Below are positions 22,031 through 34,119 of a DNA stretch of 64,000 bases, piece by piece. Under the pieces are notes generated by a model. That model ran no database searches, was not told the DNA's origin, and was given only the letters and a program-made list of their open reading frames with translations. A program made the position numbers and the translations under genes. Every line of letters starts with the position of its first letter. The stretch's first letter is position 1. The stretch is from the NCBI GenBank assembly GCA_963682175.1, contig OY821771.1:12027001-12091000 (forward strand), read 5' to 3'. The DNA is from Triglochin maritima (Eukaryota > Streptophyta > Magnoliopsida > Alismatales > Juncaginaceae).

Positions 22031-24190
22031 GTCGAGTCGAGCATTTTATGCGAGGTTGGGCTCGTTCTGGTGAGAGCGCTCGACTCGAGAGAGTGCATTC
22101 TTCTGAGATGGACGGTCTTGGTGATCGACCATCTCCGCCTCGTGCTCCTTTGGAGCAAGAGGCCGAGTCGTCTCGTGGTGGAGAGGGAGACCGGGTTCCA
22201 TACATGGAGTACCTCGGTTCGTTCCCACCACCACGTAGACCTCCTTCTCCTCCTCCTCTGTCTCGAGAGGAAGGGAGATTCGGTCAGGATCGAGTTCTTG
22301 GTGCACCACCACCTTTAGCTCGACATGATAGACCGATGACTTTGTGGGAGTGGACCCATCCTGTTCGGGCCGCGCAGCCTTCTTGCATAGTTGTTCCCCC
22401 TGCTCGCGGGAACAACTATGAGCAGAAACCTCAATATGTGAGCATGCTTCCAACCTTTACTGCCAATAAGGAGGATCCGTATATCTTTATACGCGAATTC
22501 GAGGAAGTATGCTCCATGTTCAAACTTCAACAACTTGACGAGGATTCAGTCCGGTTGAGGATGATTTCTTTCGCATTGAAGGATAATGCGAAGAAATGGA
22601 TGTATAGCCTCCCGGCGTGCTCGATTCGGTCATGGGATGACTTTGTGACCGTCTTTCTGAAGAGATTTTTTCCCTCAAAGGAAAACTCAACAGATACGGC
22701 ACTAAATACATCAAATGTATCAGACCGAGACCGAATCGTTTCATGGTTTCTTTGAGAGGTTCAAGGACCTTCTCCAGCAGTGCCCTCATCATGGATTTGA
22801 GTTATGGTAGCTGTGCCAAATTGTTTATGAGAGCATCAACTACAACACCCGCACATTGTTGGAGTCGATGTGTCGGGATGACTTCCAAATGAAACCCATC
22901 GAGGAGGCATGTGATACTTTTGAGTCCATGGCTGAACGTACCTTCGAGTGGGATACCATGAGAGAGCCACCAGCCGCCAGGTCTTCTGGTCGAGCTGGAT
23001 CTTAGCAAGTTGACTCATCGATCGCGTCTGAGGCGAAAATGGCTGCTCTCATGCGTAGGATAGAGAGTTTGGAGATGGACCGAGCTCCTGTAGCTCAGGT
23101 CGCTACTCCCGGGTGTACTAGGTGTGGACTGTCGGGACATGATGACTTGGAGTGCGCTTACGCTCCAAGGGATACTGAGCATGCAAATGCGATGTATCAA
23201 CAAAGGCCCCGAAACGACCCGTACAGTCATTCCTATAACCCGGGATAGCGTAACCATCCTAACTTCTCTTGGGGGTCTAGTGGAGGCCACGGTCAGAGCT
23301 CGCACGCTCAACCTCCACCTTATCAACCTCCACGCCGATCGGCGACCTACCAAACCCCACATCAAAGGTCTCAGCACCAAAATTACCAACCTGCTCATGC
23401 CTCATCGTCGGGTTATTCCAACCAGACTCCACCACCCCAGCGGGTTGAGCCTAAGGACCCTTCTTGTGATCCGACCTTTCAAGCGTTGCAAAGTACAGTC
23501 AAGGCTTTGTAAATGCAGGTTTGCCAGTTGGCTCATCAACTCCATGAACGCGAGAAAGGTCAGTTCCCGAGTCAACCTGAGGTGAATCCTCGGGGTACCC
23601 ATTCTCAAGGAAGGACACCTTTACCTCATGCCACATCTGAACCGACCCATCATATTAATGTGATTCATACTTTCAGGTCTGGTAAGGAGGTGGATAACCA
23701 CATTGGGGTACCTTCTTTGTCATCACCATCTTTGAGGGAGCCGGATCCTGAGGCTCCCTCCACAAATACTTCCAGGAAGAAGCCAGATCCTGAGGTTCTT
23801 TCTACATTTCCTTCGACAAAGGGGCCGAACCCTGAGGTCCCCTTGTCTCCTCTTGTGTCGAAGGAACCAGATTCTGAGGTCCCCCCTCATGTTTCTTTGG
23901 ACCTGAATTCTGGGGTGCCTTCGCATCCTTGTGCCCCAAAGGCACCATTCCCTGAGTGCCTTAAAAAGAAGATGCTTGAGATGTTTAGGAAAGTTAAGGT
24001 GAACATCCCTCTGTTGGAGGTGATTCTGCAAAAGCCACCTTATGCCAAGGTTCTCAAGGACTTATGCACCAAGAAGAGAAAAACTCATGTTCCCAAGAAA
24101 GCTTTTCTTGCAGCTAACGTGAGTTCCTTGTTGGCACAACCCATGCAAGTCAAGTACAAGGACCCTGGCTGTCCTACTATCTCTTTGTGA
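22030..24190 (+). pseudogene. Gag of Gypsy-1 (broken)
   Basis: Encodes the capsid-like retrotransposon gag region (YIFIREFEEVCSMFKLQQL and WMYSLPACSIRSWDDF around 22480-22650) and a CX2CX4HX4C zinc knuckle (CTRCGLSGHDDLEC, 23113-23155). Damage includes a frameshift near 22700 and stops at about 22808, 23003, 23246 and 23509, with open reading resuming at 23513. A proline-rich segment (23730-23960) contains imperfect repeats around the motif PDPEV. Gag would form virus-like particles and bind the element's RNA. Confidence 0.85.
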
Positions 24191-24534
24191 TTGGTGATGT
24201 GTCCATACATCGGGCCTTATTGGACCTTGGTGCATCTGTTAATCTTCTACCATATTCTGTCTACGTCCACCTCGGTCTTCGAGACCTCAAACAAACAAAG
24301 ACTACTCTTCAATTGGTTGATAGGTCTATGAAGAAACCGATGGGTGTGGTGGAAGATGTGATGATCAAAGTGGGAGAGTTCATTTATCCAGTCGACTTCT
24401 TTGTCTTGGATACTGAACCTGTGCCAAACCCACTTGGACAAATTCCTGTCATTCTGGGGCGACCATTTCTTGCGACTTCCAATGCATTGATCAATTGTCG
24501 CAATGGTCTGATGCGCTTGACTTATGGTAGTTAA
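24187..24534 (+). pseudogene. Aspartic protease domain of Gypsy-1
   Basis: Contains LLDLGASVNLLP (the DxG catalytic motif as D-L-G, usual for the Athila group), LQLVDRS, VGEFIYPVDFFVLD and ILGRPFLAT. A one-base shift separates it from gag (GCPTIS then VIGD). It ends at a stop at 24532. No RT domain follows. Confidence 0.85.
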
Positions 24535-24615
24535 TGCACGGATTTCAACATCTTCACCATCGGCAAGAAGCCAGGTGCCTTCACTGACCCTGTTGGGGTT
24601 AACCTTATCTAGGGC

Positions 24616-25092
24616 ATGGATGAGAGTGAAGTTGAGGGCACCTTCAAGTACTTCAGAGAATTGTTCGATGAAGCTCCTGAAGGTGGTGAAGATGTTTCAC
24701 CTGGGCTGGCACAAGAAGGTGCCTTATGTTCTGATCATGTGGCCTCAGTGCCACCTCCTTTTGATCTCGTGGCCCTTGAGCCACATCCTTTTGATCACGT
24801 GGCTTTTGAGCCACCAGATACCATTTTTATGGCCTCTAGGCCACATGCTCTTCATTCTGTATCTGCTGAGGACCCCATGTGGGTTAAGAATCAACCACCT
24901 GATACCCTTCAACCTGGTAGAGGTTCACCTCTCATTCATGCCTCCTCTTTTGATAACTCTCGAGAGGCATCGAACGACCACAATGCTAATAAGGGTGTCA
25001 GGTGGTCAAGCAATTCTGTTTTGTATGTTGCGAGCCCATACAGGTGCATTTCTGGCTCGAGAGATGGCGGGTTCCCATTTGATGTCCCTTGA
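24616..25092 (+). pseudogene. Residual open frame after the protease, Gypsy-1
   Basis: 158 codons, beginning in the protease-RT linker (VEGTFKYFRELFDEAPEGG). It includes a short internal repeat around PPPFDLVALEPHPFDHVAFE and ends without entering a recognisable RT domain. No function is assigned. Confidence 0.5.
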
Positions 25093-25099
25093 TATATGA

Positions 25100-26629
25100 A
25101 GATGGGAGCCCATTGTTGTACATAGTTCAAAAAAGAAAAGAAAAAGAGAAGACTCCTTCAGTGAGCATCGATTGTAGTGGGCCCCAACCATTGAGTATTT
25201 GGGCCCCATTTCTTTCACGTATTTGTATCCCTTCTTTAGCATCTCACAGGTTTTGAGGGAAGTTGGGTTGTGTCCATCAATATAGCCATGAACTTCCTTG
25301 TGTACTTCACGTTGGTGAGATCTATTTTGTTTCATGCATACATCCAGTTAGTATTTTGCTCACATTCATTGAGGACAATGCATGAAGTAGGTGTGGGGGT
25401 GTTTTACGTGTGTACATAGTCAAGTCTTTTCCTTGGTTTTTGTTTTCTTTTGTTTGCATTGTTAGGGTCATGTTAGTGTGCTGCATTTAATATCGATATA
25501 TCTGCTTGCCATGATCCTTGGGTGACTTGTCTTCTTTTGCTTGCCGAGTGCTTCAAAATTTTCACATTTCTTTCAAAATATTCATGTGTTTGCGAAAGAA
25601 AATGTTTTGTGGGTTTTGCGTGTATTTAGCATGTGCAAAACCGTTGAGAGGCAAAGTAAAAAGAAAGCTCCCAAAATTGTCTTGAACTTGATGCGTTAGG
25701 ATATTTAGTACAGTGGCTTTAGGATTTATCGAGTCGTTAGGATGCACCCCAGTTTCCTTTGGGGGTGACTAATCATAGGGTTTCAGTGCTCAAACATTTA
25801 AAGAAGTTCACCCTGAACCTAGTGAGTCAATAATTCGTGTCTGTTAACTTAAGGAAGTTTGTTGTAGTCAATGACCCTCTAAATCTTGTTGTGAGACATA
25901 AGTGTAGGGGTTTTGGTTCATGTGTAGATAAGAAATAAGTGAGTAGGTGTTCTTTCTTCTCGCACGACTCCTATCACTCGGGAAAGTAGGTCTGAGGGGA
26001 CTTTGTGCCTGGTGCTTTCGAGTCATCTGACTTGGGATGCGCCGACCGAACTCCCGTTACACGGGTGGTAGGGAGTGCCCTATGTGGAGATTTGGGGAAA
26101 GGTGTACGTGATAGTGTAAGTCCTCATGGGCAATGATGCACGAAACCTAACCCTAGGAGAATGAAGCTCCAACTAATAAATAGAAAAAGAAAAAAAAATG
26201 ATGAGAAAAGAAAAAAATGGTAATGCAAATAAGAACCTTAATGGACCTTACACTTTGTAGCACTTGAGGATGTTGAGGTTGTCCATGTCTTTCACTTAAT
26301 TCCTTATTTAACTTGCACGAATGGTTTATTAGGCTAGGTGTTGACTGATTACCTATATAGAGTCGGCCCGTAGGATTACCGCGTCCATTGATCGACAAAA
26401 TATTTCCAACGAGTTGAGGTCTAGATTGAATAATGCATCTTGTTCGGATTTTGTGGGTATATCCACTGAAAACCCTCAGGAGACAACACTCCTCCTCCTT
26501 GGCAACAAGGAGGTTTAACGGCTTGTTGCACGTGCTAAGTGCAACCGTGATTCCTACGAAAGTGAGTTAGGATTTCTTGTTTTTCGTATGCTTTTTCCTT
26601 TCTTTGTTTTGCTCGAGACTAGCAAAAAC
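25100..26629 (+). other. 3' untranslated interior of Gypsy-1
   Basis: No coding domains. A G-rich tract GGTGTGGGGGTGTTTTACG at 25391 resembles the terminal polypurine tract at 26630-26646 and may be an internal copy. Everything expected for pol (RT, RNase H, integrase) is absent. Confidence 0.7.
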
Positions 26630-26646
26630 TTAGGTGTGGGGGTATT

Positions 26647-28078
26647 TGATTGGCATCATTTCATGTTTATATTTGTATCTTATATCCATTATCCTTCACC
26701 TAAACAATGCTATGTTACGAGTTTTATGTTTAGTTTTCAGGAATAAATAGGTTTGAAGAGAAGAGCCATGAAAGGACCCAAAAGAAGGAAAAAAGGACTT
26801 AATTGTGAGACCTAGGGACTGAGATGCAATGGAGAAGGACCTGATCGCAAGACCGAAGGACCTAAGAGCAAAACAGGAAACTCCACACCATCATGGGGAG
26901 TATTTTGGCAATTGGATTCGGGTCGGAGCTCCAACAGACCAAGTAGATGCATCTAAGACCAAGACACACTTCAAGAAAAGCTCACAAACAAATCCAGACG
27001 GATCTGGATCCTATAAGCCGCAATTGGCGGTCTGAAACCGCCAATTGGCGGTCTGGATCATTCCAGATCCGATAAGTCTTCTCCTGGACGTGTATTATGG
27101 TTTGTTTAGGCTATTTTTGGTATTGGTTTAGTCCTACATCGGGGGATTGTCTCGGATTAGCTTTTTCCATGCTTATAAATAGAACTCTTCACCTCCCATT
27201 GTATCGATCTCTCTCTTTGGTGGTCATCTTCCCTACTAAGAGTTAAGCCTTGAAGCAAAAATCTGGTGGAGGAAGAGCCACTTGTAATTTGAGTGAGTTA
27301 ATAATAGAAGTTTTGTAGTTAATTGTTGTTTGCTTAGTTTTTACATTGCTTAGTAATTTCGATTTACATGTCTTGCTTGTTTCTTTAGTCTTATAGTATC
27401 TTTTCTGTTTCTTGCTTGCTTAGATAAATTTCATTTCAGTATTATGCTTTTTTTGTTAATATAGTTAGTGTAATGAGTAGTGAGTAGTTCCACCCCCATG
27501 GGGGGTGGAGTAGGTGTATGTACATGTTATGTAGTTGGTTTGAATGCTTAATATAAATGTTTTGTGTTAATATTAGTATGCTTGCTTGAATTATTAAGAA
27601 CCTTACTTGATGGTTTCTGCCATAGCTAGGGTACACTCCATACTTGTCTAAGTGTCTTAATAACAACCTTGCATTGCTCATATTATTCACACAAGTTAGG
27701 GTTGTAATGATAGGTCTTGCCATAGTTAGGTACTTCTTATGCATTAACAACACTAACTAACTTGAGCTTATTGTATGCATTTCATACCACACTTATTTCA
27801 TGTGCACACACACACACTCCACCCCTTAGGGGTTTTCCATTTCTGAGATTTCATCTTTGGCATTTAGTTGATTAGCTTAGTTGTTTAGTTCATTTCAGCT
27901 TCTTAGTTTCCTAGTTTAGCATTGTAGTGTAGCCTAATGTACTACATCTTTATTCCCTTTCTTTACCTCTCGCCTTTGCACAAACTAAATGTCGACACAC
28001 CTCCCAGTGGACGACCCGTATTTGCCACCGCTTCAACGCGGCCGTGCACTTGCGGTAGAAATATAAAACGATCAATCA
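26647..28078 (+). repeat. 3' LTR of Gypsy-1 (complete)
   Basis: 1432 bp from TGATTGGCATC to ATCAATCA, preceded by a polypurine tract. It includes CCGCCAATTGGCGG palindromes (27019-27055), a TATA-like CTTATAAATAGAAC (27171), the GGGGGGTGGAG segment (27499) and a CA repeat (27806). The first 383 bp are missing from the 5' LTR. The 61- to 103-codon frames inside are not genes. Confidence 0.92.
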
Positions 28079-29919
28079 CTCCTCGCTGCGCCGGATGCCT
28101 CCGAGTATTCACCAAACTCTAAACAAGATCTAAGAGAGGGAAGCTAGTCTCTCAATCTCCGATAGGGTTTAGAATCCAATTACTAATCCCTCTTTAATTC
28201 CCTTGAGAAGATGATCTCTTAATAACTAAAACTAAACTTAAGAATTAAGGTATTTTCGTGGAGATTTATGTAGAGAGAATTTTTGCATAAGTAATAATGA
28301 ATTAATTTTGGAGGTAATGAGATAAACTTGTATTTATAAGCCCTCTCCAAATTACCTATTCATGTGCAACCCCTTGCCCATGATTTCATGCAAAATTCCA
28401 TCTAACCATCCATTATTTAATAATAAATAATATTAGCCACGAATTAAATCAATTATGGACCAATTCCATGCATGATCTAATTAATTCTTAAATTAATTCT
28501 GCTGAAAACCGTCTGGACCGGTCGACCGTTTGGAGGTTCAGTCGACCGCTCGAACCATGTTTCGGTCGACCGTTCAATAACTCGGTCGACCGTTCGTAAC
28601 AGGAATTATTCCATCTTGATGTTCGGTCGACCGACCGATTAATTTCGGTCGACCGTTCGAGCAGATGAAAATTCCCTGTTATCGGTCGAGACATGTCCGG
28701 TCGACCGTGCCCGATCGGTCGACCGTTTACTGCTAACTGGTCGACCGTTGGAGAACTGTTTTGCAGACTTGTCAAATTTCGGTTTAACCCCTACAAAATT
28801 TGACATTTCGGGATTAGTAGTAAATTCACAACTTATGTATCATATTATCTTATGCAATGATCAATCATTACACCCCATAATATTTACATCACATATGAAT
28901 TTTATTTAGATTCTAATTATGTTATTAATCACAACATAATTTTGATTTTGCTTGTTCACCCCATGTGTCATATTTTCTACATGAAACCCGATACATCTTA
29001 TGAACTCAAAATCCCCATTTCTTGTTTCCCAGTTTTGCGGTGTGACCGATGGGAGGATCTAAACTAAGTTGACATTGATATTAAGAGCTTAATATCACAA
29101 GATATAAGCGGTATCTAGCTACACATTATATCTCCCAATTAGTTAGATGTCTTAATTCCACTCGAACCAAAATCCGATCCATTTAGTAATGGAGTGCACC
29201 ACTTGTGTCCGTCCCTTGCCTCGTGATATTAAGAATACACACAAAGTAGTATTGTGTCATCTTTGTATTAGTATTCATTTCTTGATCTCTTTAAGCTAGT
29301 TATAAATATGTGACTTAACTCAAATCACATTGTGCACATTATAATTTTGCTTTATCAAGGGGCCCACTAATATCATCATTCAATCAAGAGGGGCAATGAT
29401 AGTCTTTTGACTAACTATCTTCTCCAACAAAAGTTATACTTAACCAACCAATGCCTTTACACTACACTTATCGATAGTTCAAGACACTGATCTAATTAAG
29501 TATTCCTTAAGTGATCAGATATAAGTCTCATATCAAAGGACCAAAGACACAGTAAAATATTAATGACACAGAAACACATTTCTATAATATTTTACTTATT
29601 AGGTCTATTCAGTATACAAAAGTAATATTTTCCTTTTTTGCATACCCGTGTTGTCACTCACTTGTAGAGCTACAATGATCTATGACCAAACACGACAATC
29701 TTAACCCGGTAATTAATGTCCCATGTTAATTACCATGATTGCGAATATATTTTGTTTTATGTAAACCAATATCTTTTAGAGCTCCATGGTTAAGGACCAA
29801 GAGTCTCTTCCTTAACACTTCTAAAAGACGAATAACATAAACAAGGAACAAAATGATTTCTCATTCAATTCATAATAATTGACATTTAAAAGTAAAACTT
29901 TTAGAACACATTCCCTTCA
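28079..29919 (-). repeat. Main part of the copia 3' LTR
   Basis: Collinear with 35826-37652 and similar at about 98% by eye, with one 12-bp indel (TTAAATTAATTC near 28487). It ends ACATTCCCTTCA; the adjacent ATCTCTCACTTG (29920-29931) is the complement of the polypurine tract CAAGTGAGAGAT. Confidence 0.93.
28510..28750. repeat. GTCGACCG palindrome cluster in the copia LTR
   Basis: About nine copies of GTCGACCG, most as the full palindrome CGGTCGACCG, in roughly 240 bp. The second LTR keeps the same cluster at 36248-36485. Frames that appear to encode VDRS repeats are read-through of this motif. Confidence 0.88.
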
Positions 29920-30003
29920 ATCTCTCACTTGTTATTAAAGTTTTTTTTCACATACATACTCAATGTATAAAACAATAATAACTAGGGTAAACCCCATTAC
30001 ATA

Positions 30004-31260
30004 TCAATCATCAAGCCAATCTACATGGTTCCTCAATCCCATGGACTCGAAATGCATTTCGCCCTTAGCTTGGGATAAGGGTTTTGTGAATGGATCAGCT
30101 GTGTTGTTGTTGGTGTCCACCCATAAAAGATTTATTTTGCCTTCGTCGATGAGGTCACGCGTCACGAAGTACTTTCGATCCATGTACTTCACTTTGTGGT
30201 GTGATTTGGGATCCTTGATTTGCGAGATAGACGCACTATTGTCGCAAAATAGCTCTATTGGTCCCTCGCTCAAGGGAACTACTCCAAGCTCTTCAAGGAA
30301 CTTCTTAATCCACACTCCTTCCTTGCTCGCTTCAGCGACAACCATTACTTCTGAAGCAGTGGTTGAGTCGGCCGTAGTGCTTTGCTTCCAACTACGCCAA
30401 CTCACAGTTCCACCATTCAGAAGAAAGACGTATCCTGATTGCGACCTTCTATCGTCTGGATCACTCATGAAACTCGCATCCGAGTACCCTTCGGCTATCA
30501 ATTCTCTTTGTCCTCCATAAACAAGAATCTTATCCTTAGTCCGGTTAAGGTACTTCAGGATATTCTTGACCGCAGTCCAATGCTCAGGACCTGCGTTGGA
30601 TTGGTGACGACTTGTCACGCTTAGAGCATACGAGACATCGGGTCTTGTGCAAGTCATCGCGTACATGATTGACCCAATTGCCGAAGCATAAGAGACATCC
30701 TTCATGTACTCCAAGTCCTTACGTGATTGCGCACGTTGAGACTTCTTGAGTTGCACACCCATACTCATTGGCACACTGCCCCTTTTGTAGTTGTTCATCT
30801 TGAACATTTCCAAGACCTTGTCAATGTATGTACGTTGACTGAGGCCAATGAGTCTACGAGATCTATCTCGATATATCTTGATTCCCAAGATGTATTGAGC
30901 CTCACCCATATCTTTCATTGAAAATGCAGATTTCAATGAACTTCTCGTTTGCTCAAGCAAATGAATATGATTGCCCATAAGCAATATGTCATCGACATAT
31001 AAGATTTGGAATACTACATGGCTCCCACTAACCTTCTTGTATATACAAGGTTCTTCCTTACTTTGAATGAAGTGAAGCTTTTTCACTTCCTCCTCAAAGC
31101 GTTTGTTCCAACTACTTGATGCTTGCTTCAATCCATAAATGGATCTTTGAAGTTTGCATACCTTTTTGCTATTCTTTGGATCTTCAAAACCTTAAGGATG
31201 TACCATGTACACATCCTCCTCCAAGTTCCCATTAAGGAACGCCGTTTTGACATCCATTTG
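30004..31260 (-). pseudogene. Copia reverse transcriptase (C-terminal) and RNase H
   Basis: After a stop at 31261 (TGA where copia elements have Trp before QMDVKTAFLNG) and another at 31192 (TAA), the frame is open for 375 codons. It includes SIYGLKQASSSWN, the RT catalytic YVDDILLMGN, a connection region, and RNase H motifs (GYSDASFMSD, SASEVMV-like TASEVMV, FCDNSAS, HHKVKYMDRKYFVTRD) to the stop at 30004. The enzyme copies element RNA into DNA. The key aspartates are intact, but the upstream stops separate it from the rest of the polyprotein. Confidence 0.93.
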
Positions 31261-32439
31261 TCATATTTCATAATCATGAAATGCAGCAATAGCGAGCATT
31301 ATCCGAATAGACTTGAACATGGCAACCGGTGAAAAAGTTTCATCATAGTCAATTCCTTGAACTTGAGTGAAACCCTTCGCTACAAGCCTCGCTTTGTAGG
31401 TTGTTAAGTTCCCATCCATGTCCATCTTCCTCTTGAAAACCCATTTATTTTGAATGAACCTTTTCCCTTGAGGAAGGTCAACCAAGTTCCACACTTGATT
31501 ATCATACATGGATTCTATTTCGGATTCCATGGCCTTGAGCCATAGTTTGGAGTCTTCCCTTTCCATTGCTTCTTGGAAGGTCAAGGGATCATTGGTATCT
31601 AGTACCATGATTTCATGAAGTCCCAGATACAAGTCGGGTTTCTTCCTTTCCCTTGTTGACCTTCTTAGTTCTTTTGGTTTTTCTCGTGTCTCTCGAACTT
31701 CTTCCACAATTTCTTGAGGAGTTGGTTCACGTTCAATTCTTAAACGTACACTTGGTGGGGATGATTGAGATTCTCTCACAATTTCTTGTGATGGTCTCTC
31801 GCTCATGCTCCCACTAACCAAAGGAATCTCGGTTGGGCCTTCATGATCTTGAACGTCATCATTCGTGTCATGATCTTGTAGAGTATCTTGAGTTTCCTCA
31901 AGCACAACCCTACTCCCACTACTTTTTACTCTTTCTAGAAATTCCTTTTCCAGAAATGTGGCATCCCTCTCTACAATCACTCGATTGGAGGTGATATGCC
32001 AAAAGTAGTATCCTCTTGTCTCACGAGGATAACCAATGAAGAAGCACTTATCCGCTTTTGGTTGAAGTTTGGTCGACATCAATTTCTTGACGTAAGCCTC
32101 ACAACCCCAAATCTTGAGAAAACTGAGCTTAGGTGTTTTACCACTCCATAGCTCATAAGGAGTTTTCTCCACGGATTTGGATGAAACATTATTTAGTGTG
32201 TAAGCCGCAGTTTGTAGTGCATAACTCCAAAAGTAAATAGGTAATTCCGCATGACTCATCATTGACCGAACCATGTCGAGCAATGTCCTATTCCTCCTTT
32301 CGGATACCCCATTCCACTGAGGTGTACCGGGAGGGGTGAGTTGAGGTACAATACCAAACTCCTTTAGGTATGAGTCAAATTCGGCACTTAAGTACTCACC
32401 TCCACGATCCGTTCGTAGAGACTTGATTTTCTTGTCGAG
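31261..32439 (-). pseudogene. Copia integrase C-terminal region and RT N-terminus
   Basis: Includes the third integrase catalytic residue (E in NGVSERRNRTLLDMVRSMM), the GKTPKLSFLKIWGCEAYV segment, an acidic Ser/Pro-rich linker, and the RT start (MESEIESMYDNQVWNLVDLP and FKRKMDMDGNLTTYKARLVA). It is separated from the upstream integrase core by a TAA at 32440-32442. Confidence 0.92.
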
Positions 32440-33215
32440 TTAGTTCTCTACTTCATTCTTGAATTCTTTGAACTTCTCAAAGGACTCACTTTTGTTTCTC
32501 ATTAGATAAACATAGCCATAACGACTATAGTCATCCGTGAACGTAATGAAGTACCTGAAACCATCTCGTGCACTAGTACTCATTGGACCACATACATCAG
32601 AATGTATCAAATCCAACAAGCCACTCGACCTTGGTCCTTTCTTCTTGAAAGGCTTTTTGGTCATTTTTCCCATTATACATGGTTGGCACGTCTCCAATGA
32701 TTTAAAATTAAGTAGACCAAGAAGGTTAGCTTCTTGCAATTTCTTGATGCGCTTTTCATTTATGTGACCAAGACGATAGTGCCACAAGAGAGTATCATTC
32801 TCGTGAGTGGTTTTAAGTCTTTTGTTATTGATATTAAAGATTTGTTTATCATTCAATTCAAGCAAATAGAGACCATTCCTTATGAATGCATTTGCATAGA
32901 AAACACCATTCTTCGATATAGACAAGCAAGAATTTGAAATATTTATATTAAAATTATCCATATCTAAACATGATACAGAAATAATGTTCTTGCTAATCGA
33001 AGGCACATAATAAACATTCTTTAAACATAAATTTAAACCACTACATAATTGAAGCACCACAGAACCTTGTGCAACCGCAGATACGTTCGCACCATTTCCG
33101 ACCTTCAATTCTACCTCGTTCCTTACGAGTTCCTTCCTATCCATGTGTAGCTGCACATTAGAAACTATGTGAGCACAAGATCCAGTATCAATTACCCAAT
33201 CCTGGACAGAGGTGG
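32440..33215 (-). pseudogene. Copia protease remnant, GAG-pre-integrase and integrase core
   Basis: DTGSCAHI (protease active site, codons around 33181-33195) is followed by the zinc-binding pre-integrase HYRLGH...C..C module and the integrase core with HSDVCGPM (first D) and TFTDDYSRYG (second D). A frameshift near 33250 separates it from gag, and a TAA at 32440-32442 ends the frame inside integrase. Confidence 0.9.
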
Positions 33216-34115
33216 CTATATTTGTTTCAATAACAAATATACCTTTGGCCTTTTGGGGCGCCGACGTTCAATCACTCCGTTGGCAAGGTCTTCCTTGTAC
33301 TTGGGGCAATTTGGCCGGATGTGTCCTTTTTCACCGCAGTGAAAGCACTCCGTATTGGGAGTCGGAGATTTCTGAGATTTCCCCCTAGAGGCACTCGCAC
33401 GAGCACCTCCTACTCCCTTGCTCTTGATTGAACCACTTTTGGTAGATTTGCCCTTTCCTTTACCAATCTTTTGGCTCCTCCCATGGACGGCAATGACATG
33501 CTTGTCCCTACCCTTGCCCATGTCAACTTCAGCAGTTTTGAGAGCGTTGTGCAGCTCCTCAAGACTCACCCCTTTTTCACGCACGTGATAGTGCATCACA
33601 AAGTCCTTAAAGGACGGGGCTAGAGAGCTAAGAATCATATCTTCAGCAATGTCCTCGGGCATTGGTGAAGAGAGCTTTGCCAACTTCTCAAGGTACCTTT
33701 GCATCGTGAGAAAATACATGGATACCGATGTTCCCTCCGCCATATGACACCTTGTGAGTGCGATGGTGGTCTTATAACGCTCCTTTCGGGCACTATCCAT
33801 GAACATCTTAGACAAAGCCTCTATGGTCTTCTTGGGTTTTGAATCCAAATATTTCGCTTGAAGCGAGTCACCCATGGATGCTAGCATGAAACTGTGAACT
33901 TGGTTCTCTTGGTCTTACCACTTGACTTCAGCCTCTTTCTCTTCATCTGTTAATCTCTCATTCCATTTTGGGATTGGACCTTCCAAAATGTGAGATAGTT
34001 TCTCAAACTTTAACACGATATTGAGTTTGAGTTACCAAGTTATGAAGTTTGAGTCATCATTTGCTAAAGGGTGTTTTTCTATCATGGATCGTACGATAGG
34101 TTGGATGTTCGACAT
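33216..34115 (-). pseudogene. Copia gag (nucleocapsid-capsid)
   Basis: The ATG at 34115 starts a gag N-terminus (IQPIVRSMIEKHPL). Stops occur at 34032-34034 and near 33916, before the open block from 33887. That block holds the UBN2-like capsid (LEKLAKLSSPMPEDIAEDMI, LSSLAPSFKDFV) and a CX2CX4HX4C knuckle (CFHCGEKGHIRPNC). Gag packages the RNA into particles. Confidence 0.88.
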
Positions 34116-34119
34116 TTTT

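Larger units (their letters stand above)
19909..28078 (+). mobile_element. Non-autonomous Athila-like Gypsy element nested in the copia LTR (Gypsy-1)
   Basis: Two LTRs (truncated 19927-20972; full 26647-28078, 1432 bp, TG...CA) are similar at about 98% by eye. A tRNA-Asp primer site, leader, broken gag and protease domain follow, then no reverse transcriptase, RNase H or integrase before the polypurine tract TTAGGTGTGGGGGTATT (26630-26646). The 5' 383 bp of the left LTR are deleted along with adjacent copia LTR. It must have used enzymes of a related element to move. Confidence 0.9.

Noticed and set aside
22046..22453. 135-codon minus-strand frame
   Set aside because: Antisense shadow of the Gypsy-1 gag.
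28488..28775. Frames reading VDRS-type repeats in copia LTRs
   Set aside because: Produced by GTCGACCG repeats inside LTRs. No start context or conservation beyond the repeat.
30004..33887. Calling the copia polyprotein functional
   Set aside because: A frameshift near 33250 and stops at 32440, 31261 and 31192 break it, despite intact catalytic motifs.
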